39,434 nucleotides of DNA. It comes from Methylobacterium oxalidis (GTDB taxonomy: Bacteria > Pseudomonadota > Alphaproteobacteria > Rhizobiales > Beijerinckiaceae). The notes under the pieces were generated by a model. That model searched no databases. It saw only the letters and a list, made by a program, of their open reading frames with translations, and was not told the origin of the DNA. Shown piece by piece: positions 1-10,190 of the stretch; position 1 is the first letter of the stretch; every line of letters begins with the position of its first letter. The position numbers and the translations under genes are program-made. The stretch lies in the NCBI RefSeq assembly GCF_007992195.1, contig NZ_BJZU01000085.1, positions 1 through 39,434 on the forward strand. Direction: 5' to 3'.

Positions 1-18
1 CCCGGAGGGTCGGGGCCG

Positions 19-38
19 GCAGGGCGCGGCTGCCCTGC
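19..38. terminator. Possible hairpin upstream of sucA
   Basis: A 7-bp perfect inverted repeat (gcagggc / gccctgc, 6-nt loop) lies about 145 bp before sucA. No T-tract follows on either strand. It may end the gene left of the window or be a transcript structure in the sucA leader. The rest of positions 1-183 shows no convincing gene. Confidence 0.25.
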
Positions 39-183
39 AACCATCGCAGCCGCGGCGCCCCCATATGGGCGGCAGATCGTTTTCCCGGCCCCCGAGGGCC
101 GGCGCTCGAAGAACTCTCAAGGGGGAAGCCGGCCCGCCCCGGGCGCTCCGAGGACCCCCTCTCAACTCCAGGATGGACGGACG

Positions 184-3168
<2,985 letters not shown>

Positions 3169-3178
3169 GCCGGCGACG

Positions 3179-3523
3179 ATGCCCTACTTCCTGCTCCGCC
3201 TCTCGCCACCCCGGCCGACCTTCCCGTTCGACGCGACGGAGGCCGAGAAGGCGCTGTTCGGCGAGCACGCGGCCTACTGGATCGCGCGGGCGGACGCGGG
3301 CGAGGCCATCGCGGTGGGCCCCGTCTTCGAGGCGTCGGGCGCCTGGGGCCTCGCCCTCGTCGAGGCCGCGGACGAGGCGGCCGCGCTGGCCCTCGGCGAG
3401 GCCGACCCGGTCATCGGGGCGCGGACGGGGTTCTCCTACGCGGTCTCGGCCGTTCCATCGTTGATCCTGCGGCCGCATGAGCCGCGCGCATTCCAGAGGA
3501 GGTCCCCGCAGCGGGGGCAGTGA
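3179..3523 (+). CDS. YciI-like protein inserted between sucA and odhB
   Basis: This 114-aa protein has the YciI signature: EHAAYW with the conserved His near residue 31, then AGEAIAVGPVFEASGAWGL, then EAADEAAALALGEADPVI. YciI-family proteins are small ferredoxin-like-fold dimers with a proposed His/Asp active site and mostly unknown substrates. The gene starts 10 nt after the sucA stop and ends 4 nt before the odhB ATG, so it is almost certainly co-transcribed with the dehydrogenase genes. The C-terminal tail (about residues 95-114) is Arg-rich and outside the conserved core. A housekeeping link to the complex is inferred only from position. Confidence 0.85.
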   Translation: MPYFLLRLSPPRPTFPFDATEAEKALFGEHAAYWIARADAGEAIAVGPVFEASGAWGLALVEAADEAAALALGEADPVIGARTGFSYAVSAVPSLILRPHEPRAFQRRSPQRGQ

Positions 3524-3527
3524 GAGC

Positions 3528-4850
3528 ATGGCAACCGACATCCTCGTCCCGACGCTCGGCGAATCCGTGAGCGAGGCCACCATCGGCCGCTGGTTCAAGA
3601 AGCCCGGCGACGCGGTGGCGGCCGACGAGCCGATCGTGGAGCTCGAGACCGACAAGGTGACGCTCGAGGTCAACGCCCCGGCGGCGGGCGAGCTCGGCGA
3701 GATCCTGGTCCAGGACGGCGAGACGGTGGAGCCCGGCGCGCTCCTCGGCTCCATCGTCGAGGCGGGCGCGGGCGGGGCCAGGGCTCCGGAGAAGCCCAGG
3801 GCGGACAAGGCCGAGACCAAGGCGGAGAGCCGCAGCGAGGCGCCGAAGGCGCAGGCCGCGGACAAGCCGGCTGCCGAGGAGGCGCCCGCCCGGGAATCCG
3901 CCGCGGCCTACGGCAACCACGGCGAGGCAGCCCCCGCCGGCGCCCGCCCGTCCGGCGACCACGGCCCGGCCGTGGCCAAGCTCGCCCGCGAGTCCGGCGT
4001 CGATCCGTCGAGCGTCAACGGCAGCGGCAAGGACGGCCGCGTGACGAAGGGCGACATGCTCGCCGCGATGGCCAAGGGCCCGGCGCAGGCCGCGCCCGCC
4101 AAGGAGGCCCGGCCGAGCCTGCCGCGCGCGCCCTCCGCGCCGGACGACGCCGCGCGCGAGGAGCGCGTGCGCATGACGAAGCTGCGCCAGACCATCGCGC
4201 GCCGCCTCAAGGACGCGCAGGACACCGCCGCGATGCTGACGACGTTCAACGACGTCGACATGTCGGCCGTGATGGCGATGCGCGCCCAGTACAAGGACAT
4301 CTTCGAGAAGAAGCACGGCACGAAGCTCGGCTTCATGGGCTTCTTCACAAAGGCGGTGATCGGCGCGCTGAAGGACGTGCCCGCGGTCAACGCCGAGATC
4401 GACGGGCAGGACATCGTCTACAAGAACTACTACCACGTCGGCATCGCGGTGGGCACCGACAAGGGCCTCGTCGTGCCGGTGGTGCGCGACGCCGACGACC
4501 TCTCGATCGCCGGCATCGAGAAGAAGATCGCCGGCTTCGGCAAGAAGGCCCGCGAGGGCAAGCTCTCGATCGACGAGATGCAGGGCGGCACCTTCACGAT
4601 CACCAACGGCGGCATCTACGGCTCGCTGATGTCGACCCCGATCCTCAACGCCCCGCAATCGGGCATCCTCGGCATGCACCGCATCGAGGAGCGCCCGGTG
4701 GTCCGCGCCGGCAAGATCGAGGCGCGGCCGATGATGTATCTCGCCCTCTCCTACGACCACCGCATCGTGGACGGGAAGGAGGCGGTGACCTTCCTGGTGC
4801 GCGTCAAGGAGGCCCTGGAGGATCCGGCCCGGCTCGTGCTGGACCTGTGA
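3528..4850 (+). CDS. odhB: Dihydrolipoamide succinyltransferase (E2 of 2-oxoglutarate dehydrogenase)
   Basis: This is the E2 core subunit that moves the succinyl group from lipoamide to CoA. From the ATG at 3528 it is 440 aa. Residues about 2-78 form the lipoyl domain, with the lipoyl-lysine in ELETDKVTLEV (Lys43). An Ala/Pro/Lys-rich linker follows, then a peripheral subunit-binding domain around 148-185 (HGPAVAKLARESGVD, GKDGRVTKGD). The C-terminal catalytic domain carries YDHRIVDG with His411 and Asp415. An in-frame start 51 nt upstream would add a non-homologous Arg/Ser-rich leader inside the preceding gene, so the MATDILVP start is preferred. The downstream small gene may start on a GTG overlapping this stop codon. 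Confidence 0.97.
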   Translation: MATDILVPTLGESVSEATIGRWFKKPGDAVAADEPIVELETDKVTLEVNAPAAGELGEILVQDGETVEPGALLGSIVEAGAGGARAPEKPRADKAETKAESRSEAPKAQAADKPAAEEAPARESAAAYGNHGEAAPAGARPSGDHGPAVAKLARESGVDPSSVNGSGKDGRVTKGDMLAAMAKGPAQAAPAKEARPSLPRAPSAPDDAAREERVRMTKLRQTIARRLKDAQDTAAMLTTFNDVDMSAVMAMRAQYKDIFEKKHGTKLGFMGFFTKAVIGALKDVPAVNAEIDGQDIVYKNYYHVGIAVGTDKGLVVPVVRDADDLSIAGIEKKIAGFGKKAREGKLSIDEMQGGTFTITNGGIYGSLMSTPILNAPQSGILGMHRIEERPVVRAGKIEARPMMYLALSYDHRIVDGKEAVTFLVRVKEALEDPARLVLDL

Positions 4851-5054
4851 GATCCGCGGGTCATCGGCGCGTGCGCCGCGGCGGCTATCCTGGCCTCGCC
4901 GGCGCTGGCCGCCGGTGATTCGCTCGGTCCGCCGGATCCGGACACGTTCCCGTGGGCGATGCTGCCCGGGTTGGCTCTCCTGGCCTCCCTCGGATACATC
5001 GCGTTCGTCGTGATCCGGGGGATGGCCCGCACTCTTCTCAAGCTCTTCGGATAG
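4847..5054 (+). pseudogene. Small exported membrane protein between odhB and lpdA, apparently frameshifted
   Basis: The frame ending at the TAG at 5052-5054 encodes VIGACAAAAILASPALAAG, a good signal-peptide core with an AxA site. It is followed by a Pro/Asp-rich stretch and a second hydrophobic segment (GLALLASLGYIAFVV) ending in basic residues. This frame has no ATG, GTG or TTG before the signal sequence. A GTG that overlaps the odhB stop (4847-4849) reads V-R-S-A and then goes out of frame at the GGG run 4858-4860. Removing one G would join the two into a 68-aa protein starting MRSAVIGACAAAA. Either the base is a sequencing error or the gene is broken. Its function is unknown. Confidence 0.6.
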
Positions 5055-5059
5055 ACTGC

Positions 5060-6460
5060 ATGTCCTACGATCTCGTCGTCATCGGCACCGGCCCCGGCGG
5101 CTATGTCTGCGCCATCCGGGCGGCCCAGCTCGGGCTGAAGACGGCGGTCGTGGAGAAGCGGGCGACGCACGGGGGCACCTGCCTCAACGTCGGCTGCATC
5201 CCCTCGAAGGCCCTGCTCCACGCCTCCGAGGCGTTCGAGGAGGCGTCCAAGCACTTCGCCGATCTCGGCGTGATCGTCGGCGAGCCGAAGCTCGACCTCA
5301 GGAAGATGATGGCCTTCAAGGACGAGGGCGTCGCCGGCAACACCAAGGGCGTCGAGTTCCTGCTCAAGAAGAACGGCGTCGACAGCTACCGCGGCACCGG
5401 GCGCCTCGCGGGCGCCGGCCGCGTCGAGGTCATCGCCGAGGACGGCGGCAACCAGCTCCTCGAGACCCGGAACGTCGTCATCGCCACGGGCTCGGACGTG
5501 ACGAGGCTCCCCGGCGTCGCCATCGACGAGAAGGTGGTCGTCTCCTCCACCGGCGCGCTGGAGCTCGCGAACGTCCCGAAGAAGCTCGTCGTCATCGGCG
5601 CGGGCGTGATCGGACTCGAGCTCGGCTCGGTCTGGCGCCGGCTCGGCTCCGAGGTCGTCGTGGTCGAGTATCTCGACCGCGTGCTGCCGGGCATGGACGG
5701 CGAGGTCGGCAAGCAGTTCCAGCGGATCCTGTCCAAGCAGGGCATCACCTTCAAGCTGTCCTCGAAGGTCACGGGTGTCGACGTCGGCAAGAAGGGCGCG
5801 ACCGTGACGGTCGAGCCGGCCGCCGGCGGCGAGGCGGAGAAGATCCAGGCCGACGTGGTGCTCGTCGCCATCGGTCGGGTCCCGTACACGGACGGGCTCG
5901 GCCTCGAGACGGTCGGCGTCCAGACCGACAACAAGGGCCGCATCCAGACGGACAGCCACTACGCCACGAACGTCACCGGCATCTACGCCATCGGCGACGT
6001 CATCGCGGGCCCGATGCTCGCCCACAAGGCCGAGGACGAGGGCGTCGCGGTGGCCGAGATCCTGGCCGGGCAGTCCGGCCACGTGAATTACGGGGTCATC
6101 CCGAACGTCGTCTACACCTTCCCGGAGGTCGCCTCGGTGGGACGGACCGAGGAGGAGCTGAAGAAGGACGGCATCCGCTACAATGCCGGCAAGTTCCCCT
6201 TCACGGCGAACGGCCGCGCCAAGGTCAACCACACGACGGACGGCTTCGTGAAGATCCTGGCCGACGCCGACACGGACCGGGTGCTGGGCGTGCACATCGT
6301 CGGCGCGGATGCGGGCAACCTCATCGCGGAGGTCGCGGTCGCCATGGAGTTCGGCGCGAGCGCGGAGGACGTCGCCCGCACCTGCCACGCCCATCCGACG
6401 CTGACCGAGGCGGTGAAGGAGGCGGCGCTCGCCGTCGGCAAGCGCGCGCTGCACATCTGA
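5060..6460 (+). CDS. lpdA: Dihydrolipoamide dehydrogenase (E3)
   Basis: This FAD flavoprotein reoxidises dihydrolipoamide with NAD+ for 2-oxoacid dehydrogenase complexes. It is 466 aa from the ATG at 5060. The N-terminal FAD fold is GTGPGGYVCAIRAA, the redox-active disulfide is GGTCLNVGCIPSK (Cys41/Cys46), and the NAD fold is VIGAGVIGLELGSVW. The second FAD motif is GIYAIGDVIAGPMLAHKAEDE, and the C-terminal dimerisation domain carries the catalytic His-Glu pair in CHAHPTLTEAVKEAAL. A longer upstream in-frame start lies inside the preceding small gene and adds unrelated residues, so it was not chosen. It closes the sucA operon. Confidence 0.97.
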   Translation: MSYDLVVIGTGPGGYVCAIRAAQLGLKTAVVEKRATHGGTCLNVGCIPSKALLHASEAFEEASKHFADLGVIVGEPKLDLRKMMAFKDEGVAGNTKGVEFLLKKNGVDSYRGTGRLAGAGRVEVIAEDGGNQLLETRNVVIATGSDVTRLPGVAIDEKVVVSSTGALELANVPKKLVVIGAGVIGLELGSVWRRLGSEVVVVEYLDRVLPGMDGEVGKQFQRILSKQGITFKLSSKVTGVDVGKKGATVTVEPAAGGEAEKIQADVVLVAIGRVPYTDGLGLETVGVQTDNKGRIQTDSHYATNVTGIYAIGDVIAGPMLAHKAEDEGVAVAEILAGQSGHVNYGVIPNVVYTFPEVASVGRTEEELKKDGIRYNAGKFPFTANGRAKVNHTTDGFVKILADADTDRVLGVHIVGADAGNLIAEVAVAMEFGASAEDVARTCHAHPTLTEAVKEAALAVGKRALHI

Positions 6461-6464
6461 GCGG

Positions 6465-6480
6465 CCCGCCGTCAGGCGGT
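6465..6480. terminator. Small hairpin between convergent lpdA and receiver gene
   Basis: Arms ccgcc/ggcgg around gtca form a 5-bp stem that overlaps the stop codon of the - strand regulator. It lies just after lpdA, where a shared terminator would be expected. There is no T-tract and the stem is short, so this is weak. Confidence 0.25.
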
Positions 6481-7344
6481 GCGGCGCGCCGGCACGAAGT
6501 CGGCGACCCGCAGGAGCGCGGTGGGCGCCGGGGCGGCGGTGAGCGCGTTCAGCAGGTAGGGTCGGCGCAGGGCGAGCGCGTGGTGCAGCGCGAGGTCGAT
6601 GTCGCGCGCGTAGAACGGCATCTTAAGGACGAAGGAGACGCCGAAGAAGCGGGCCGCGTGGGCGATCGGCTCCGGGTCGCCGCTGGTCATCAGGGTGAGC
6701 TGCGTCGGCAGCTTGAGGGGCTGGACCTGGCAGGCGAGTTCGAGCCCGTCGAGGCCCGCGAGGTTGGCGTCGATGAAGGCCAGCGCGTAGGCGCCCATGC
6801 GCAGGAGCTTCAGGGCGTGGCGCCCGCTGTCGGTCTCGTCGACGACGAGGTTGAAGCCGCTGCGCGTCAAGACCCGGCCGATCATGCCGCGCCCCGCTTC
6901 CGAGGAGGAGGCGAGCAGGACCGAGGTCGGCTGCTGCCGGCGGGCATTGGCCCGCAGCAGGTTCTCGATGTGCTCCGGGTCGAGGGGCGTCTTCAGCACC
7001 TCGTAGGCGTTCAGGCTCTGGGCGAGTTCCTGCCATTGCGGGAAGACGCGGGCGGCGACGAGGACGAGGCAGGAGATCGTCCCGCCGCGCTTGCGCGCGA
7101 GCGCCACGGCCTCGGGGCCGCTCAGCCCGTCGAGCTGCAGGCCGACGAAGCCGAGGGGCGGCCGATGCGCCACCACGGCCTCGATGAGCTCGGCGCCCGT
7201 GCTCGCCTCGATGATCGCGGCGGCCGGGTCGAACCGGCGCACGATGGCGGAGAGGCTCGCACGGCGGCCCGCGTCGGCGTCGGCGACGAGGACGGTCGTG
7301 GTGCCGGTCCCCGGGGCTCGGGAGGGGGCGATGGGGTCCGGCAT
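6472..7344 (-). CDS. Double-receiver response regulator, first receiver degenerate
   Basis: The 290-aa protein consists of two CheY-like receiver domains with no output domain. Receiver 1 (about 17-135) has acidic pocket residues (VADAD, residues 20-24), but the phosphoacceptor position is Gly68 (FVGLQLDGLSG). Receiver 2 (about 140-265) keeps the acceptor Asp192 (FIDANLAGLDG), the Thr/Ser of LMTSG and the Lys of VLKMP, but its usual acidic pocket reads SSSE. One pseudo-receiver plus one possibly active receiver suggests a phospho-signal adaptor or sink. The start is the ATG at 7344; a TTG 18 nt upstream is the alternative. The gene is convergent with lpdA and no kinase lies next to it. Confidence 0.85.
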   Translation of the reverse strand: MPDPIAPSRAPGTGTTTVLVADADAGRRASLSAIVRRFDPAAAIIEASTGAELIEAVVAHRPPLGFVGLQLDGLSGPEAVALARKRGGTISCLVLVAARVFPQWQELAQSLNAYEVLKTPLDPEHIENLLRANARRQQPTSVLLASSSEAGRGMIGRVLTRSGFNLVVDETDSGRHALKLLRMGAYALAFIDANLAGLDGLELACQVQPLKLPTQLTLMTSGDPEPIAHAARFFGVSFVLKMPFYARDIDLALHHALALRRPYLLNALTAAPAPTALLRVADFVPARRTA

Positions 7345-7529
7345 GACAATCCGTCGGCTCAAGATCGTTTCCGGCAGATCGTAGCCCGGGAAAGGTGAGC
7401 GGGCTCTTAACTTGAATTTCCGTTGCGTCGGCCAACCTTCGGTCGACCAAATTTCCGTCGGACTGAAACAAACCAGTCCAGATTGCGTCGAGACCGGATC
7501 AGCGGCGGATAATTTGCGTCACGCGAAGA

Positions 7530-8510
7530 TCAGGGGCGTTGAGCGGCCCGCGGATGAGCCGCGTCGAAGGCGCTCATCAGGCGGGCGGCGTCGAGCTTCG
7601 TGTAGAGCTGCGTCGTCGAGAGCGAGGCGTGGCCGAGCAGCTCCTGGATCGCCCGCAACTCGCCCTGGCGGGCGAGGAGATGCGTGGCGAAGGAGTGGCG
7701 CAGGGCGTGGGGCGTCGCCGTGTCGGGCAGGCCGAGGGCGCCCCGCATGGCGGCCACCGCGTACTGGATGACCCGCGGCGAGAGCGGGCCGCCGCGCGCC
7801 CCGACGAAGAGCGGGTCGTCGGCGTCGAGCGGGTAGGGGCAGGCGGCGAGATAGGCGGCCACCGCCTCGGCGACCACGGGCAGGACCGGCACCATCCGGT
7901 CCTTGCCGCCCTTGCCCGTCACCGTGACGGCATCGATGCCGGGCAGCGGCGCGTCCTTGCGGGCGATGCCGAGCGCCTCCGAGATGCGCAGGCCCGCCCC
8001 GTACAGGAGGGCGAGCACGGCGGCGTCCCGGGCGAGGATCCAGGGCTCCCGCGCCTCCCCGGCGCGCAGGTCGGTCCGGGTCATGGCGCGGGCGGCCGCG
8101 ACGCCGAGCGGCCGGGGCAGGCGCCGCTCGACCTTGGGCGAGCGCACGGCGCCGAGGGCCGCCACGGTGCCGTGCCCCTCGCGCTCCAGGTAGCGGGCGA
8201 AGGAGCGCACCCCCGCCAGGGCCCGCATCAGCGAGCGGCCGCCGATCCCCTCCGCCCGCCGCGCGGCCATGAAGGCGCGCACGTCGCGGGGCTTCAGGGC
8301 GACGAGGTCCGGGATGCGCGCCGCGCCGCGCCGCCCCTCGAGGTGGAGGAGGAACTGGCGCAGGTCGCGCGCGTAGGCCTCGACCGTGTTGGGCGCCATG
8401 CGGCGCTCGCGGGCGAGGCCGTCGCTCCAGGCGCGAAGAGCGGCCTGCAGGGCCGCGTCCCCCGGCGGGAGGAGCTGGGATGCCGGGTCGGGCCTCTCGC
8501 GTTCGGACAT
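7530..8510 (-). CDS. xerC: Tyrosine recombinase XerC
   Basis: This is a site-specific recombinase of the XerC/D type, which resolves chromosome dimers at dif with its partner. The 326-aa length fits. A SAM-like core-binding domain (about 20-105) is followed by the catalytic domain with Arg175 (GLRISEAL), Lys200 (TGKGGKDR), His268 and Arg271 (HALRHSFATHL), His294 (LLGHASLSTTQLY) and nucleophile Tyr303. A ggagg sits 8 nt before the ATG. The position beside the 2-oxoglutarate dehydrogenase genes is, as I recall, common in Rhizobiales and argues for the housekeeping XerC rather than a phage or integron integrase. No dif-like site was recognised. Confidence 0.93.
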   Translation of the reverse strand: MSERERPDPASQLLPPGDAALQAALRAWSDGLARERRMAPNTVEAYARDLRQFLLHLEGRRGAARIPDLVALKPRDVRAFMAARRAEGIGGRSLMRALAGVRSFARYLEREGHGTVAALGAVRSPKVERRLPRPLGVAAARAMTRTDLRAGEAREPWILARDAAVLALLYGAGLRISEALGIARKDAPLPGIDAVTVTGKGGKDRMVPVLPVVAEAVAAYLAACPYPLDADDPLFVGARGGPLSPRVIQYAVAAMRGALGLPDTATPHALRHSFATHLLARQGELRAIQELLGHASLSTTQLYTKLDAARLMSAFDAAHPRAAQRP

Positions 8511-8644
8511 CGGGACACGCCTCCGGTGGAGAGGACCGGGATACGGCCGCGATGGTTGACGCCGGGTTGCGGCGCCGGAGGGCTCGCCTTATCGGCCGCC
8601 TTCGCCAGATACCGGTGGCCCGCCACAGCAGAGACGTCCCCGCC

Positions 8645-9040
8645 ATGTCCAAGCCCGTCCACAGCATGATCCGCGTCCTCGACGAGGCCCGCGCGCGCGA
8701 CTATTACACCCGCGCCCTCGGGCTCGAGGTCGCCGACCGGTTCGACTTCCCCGACTTCACCCTGATCTACATGCGCGACCCCGCCTCGCCCTTCGAGCTG
8801 GAATTGACGGTCAACAAGGGCCGCACCGAGCCCTACGCGCTCGGCGACGGCTACGGGCACATCGCCGTGGTGGTGGACGACGTGGAGGCCGAGCACGCCC
8901 GCTTCACGGCGGAGGGGCTGCCCGCGACGCCGGTCAAGGAGCTGAAGCACGGGGACACGCCGCTCGCCCGGTTCTTCTTCGCGACCGATCCCGACGGCTA
9001 CAAGATCGAGATGATCCAGCGGGGCGGCCGCTTCGCCTGA
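8645..9040 (+). CDS. gloA: Glyoxalase I-like VOC protein (lactoylglutathione lyase)
   Basis: This 131-aa single-domain vicinal-oxygen-chelate protein most resembles lactoylglutathione lyase, which isomerises the hemithioacetal of methylglyoxal and glutathione. The four metal-ligand positions are visible: His6 (HSMIRVLD), Glu in FELELTVN, His in GYGHIAVVVDD and Glu in YKIEMIQ. ASPFELELTVN and FFFATDPDGYKIEM are typical of bacterial GloA. The first ATG giving the family N-terminus is at 8645; upstream in-frame codons add non-homologous residues. It is transcribed divergently from xerC across about 130 bp and converges on the Crp/Fnr gene. Confidence 0.9.
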   Translation: MSKPVHSMIRVLDEARARDYYTRALGLEVADRFDFPDFTLIYMRDPASPFELELTVNKGRTEPYALGDGYGHIAVVVDDVEAEHARFTAEGLPATPVKELKHGDTPLARFFFATDPDGYKIEMIQRGGRFA

Positions 9041-9054
9041 CCGGCTCCCGCGGC

Positions 9055-9072
9055 GCCGGCCTCAGGGCCGGC
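9055..9072. terminator. Bidirectional hairpin between gloA and the Crp/Fnr gene
   Basis: A 7-bp perfect stem (gccggcc / ggccggc) with the 4-nt loop tcag sits between two convergent genes and overlaps the Crp/Fnr stop codon. It has no T-tract, as is frequent for intrinsic or Rho-assisted ends in very GC-rich genomes. Confidence 0.5.
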
Positions 9073-9796
9073 CCAGCATCCTCGCGAGGGGGATGTAGTC
9101 GGCGAGCGCCGCGAGGCGCGCCGGCTCGACGAGCGTCACCCGCGTCCCGGCCATGCGCACGAGCCCGTCCCGCCGCAGCTGCTGGATCGTCCGGTTGGTG
9201 TGGACGATGCTGAGCCCGAGGCTGTCGGCGAGGACCTCCTGCGTCACCGGAAGGGTGAAGCCGTCACCCTGCTCGACCCCGGCGATGCACAGCCGCTCGT
9301 GCAGCTCCAGGAGGAGGTGGGCCATCCGCTCGTAGGCGGTCTGCCGGCCGAGCCGCGTCACCTGATGGGCGAGAAGCGCCTCCTCGGCGCCGGCGAGGGT
9401 GCGCAGGACCCGGGCGATCGGCGCGTCGCGGCCGGCGGCCTCGGTCTCCAGATCGAGGAGGGGCGCGGCGTCCGCGACGATCATGGCCGTCAGGCTGACG
9501 GTGGCGGCGTAGCGCAGGGGCGCCCGGTGCGGGTCGAAGGCGACGAGGTCGCCCGGCAGGACGAAGCTCAGGATCTGGCGGCGACCGTCCGCCAGGATGC
9601 AATGGCGGGCGCCCCAGCCGGCCGCGACGAGGCGGGGGGCGCCGGAAAGCTCCGCGCGGGCGTTGACGGGCTCGTCCCGGAGGGTGAGGCCGCGCAGGGC
9701 CGCCACCAGGTCCGGGGGCGGCGCGGCGAGCGTCTCGACCCGGTGGACGAGCGGGTCGACCGGGGACGCGGGCGACCGATCCCAGGCGGCGATCAT
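9062..9796 (-). CDS. Crp/Fnr-family transcriptional regulator
   Basis: The 244-aa protein has a cyclic-nucleotide-binding-like beta roll (about 25-150; HCILADGRRQILSFVLPGDL is the typical barrel segment), a dimerisation helix, and a C-terminal winged helix (LPVTQEVLADSLGLSIVHTN then RTIQQLRRDGLVR). No Cys cluster for an Fe-S centre is seen, so it is not an oxygen-sensing Fnr of the classical kind. Its ATG overlaps the stop of the upstream response regulator (ATGA), which places it in one operon with that regulator and the CheB/CheR/HWE kinase. It probably acts downstream in the same stress or redox response. The ligand is unknown. Confidence 0.9.
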   Translation of the reverse strand: MIAAWDRSPASPVDPLVHRVETLAAPPPDLVAALRGLTLRDEPVNARAELSGAPRLVAAGWGARHCILADGRRQILSFVLPGDLVAFDPHRAPLRYAATVSLTAMIVADAAPLLDLETEAAGRDAPIARVLRTLAGAEEALLAHQVTRLGRQTAYERMAHLLLELHERLCIAGVEQGDGFTLPVTQEVLADSLGLSIVHTNRTIQQLRRDGLVRMAGTRVTLVEPARLAALADYIPLARMLGRP

Positions 9797-10187
9797 GGGC
9801 CGCCTCCTCCCGGGTCCGCGACGAGGCGCGCGACGACGCGCAGCAGGTCGTCGATCAGCAGCGGCTTCTCCAGCCGGGGCACGCCGCTGAAGCCCGGCGG
9901 CAGGACCGCCCCGTCGACGCCGGTCGCGAACACGATGGGCACGCCCTTGCGCATCAGCTCCTCGGCCAGACGATACACGTCCTCGCCCGGCAGGTTGATG
10001 TCGAGGATCGCGGCGTCGAGGGCCTGCGTCCGGCTCAGCGTGAGGCCGCGCTGCAGGTCGGCACCGGGCCGATCACCTCGGCGCCCTCCGCGCCGAGGGC
10101 CTGCGCCATGTCGCAGGCCAGGAGATACTGGTCCTCGACCACGAGGACCCGACGGCCGGCGAGGGAAGCAGTGGCCACGTCCCGCAT
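9793..10187 (-). pseudogene. Single-domain response regulator with an apparent one-base deletion
   Basis: The ATG at 10187 lies 3 nt after the kinase stop and reads a receiver N-terminus (GRRVLVVEDQYLLACDMAQA, GAEVIGPVP). It then runs into TGA at 10037-10035. The missing half is in another frame: DLQRGLTLSRTQ, then AAILDINLPGEDVY with the phosphoacceptor Asp, then VPIVFATG and PRLEKPLL with the conserved Lys-Pro, ending at 9793. One extra base between 10058 and 10061 (restoring Pro-Asp) would give an intact 131-aa CheY-like protein. The upstream kinase and downstream Crp/Fnr gene are intact and tightly spaced, so a sequencing error is as likely as real inactivation. Confidence 0.8.
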
Positions 10188-10190
10188 CGC

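Noticed and set aside
7530..8510. Integrase marking a mobile element
   Set aside because: Motifs and location fit housekeeping XerC. No attachment-site repeats, tRNA or phage genes flank it.
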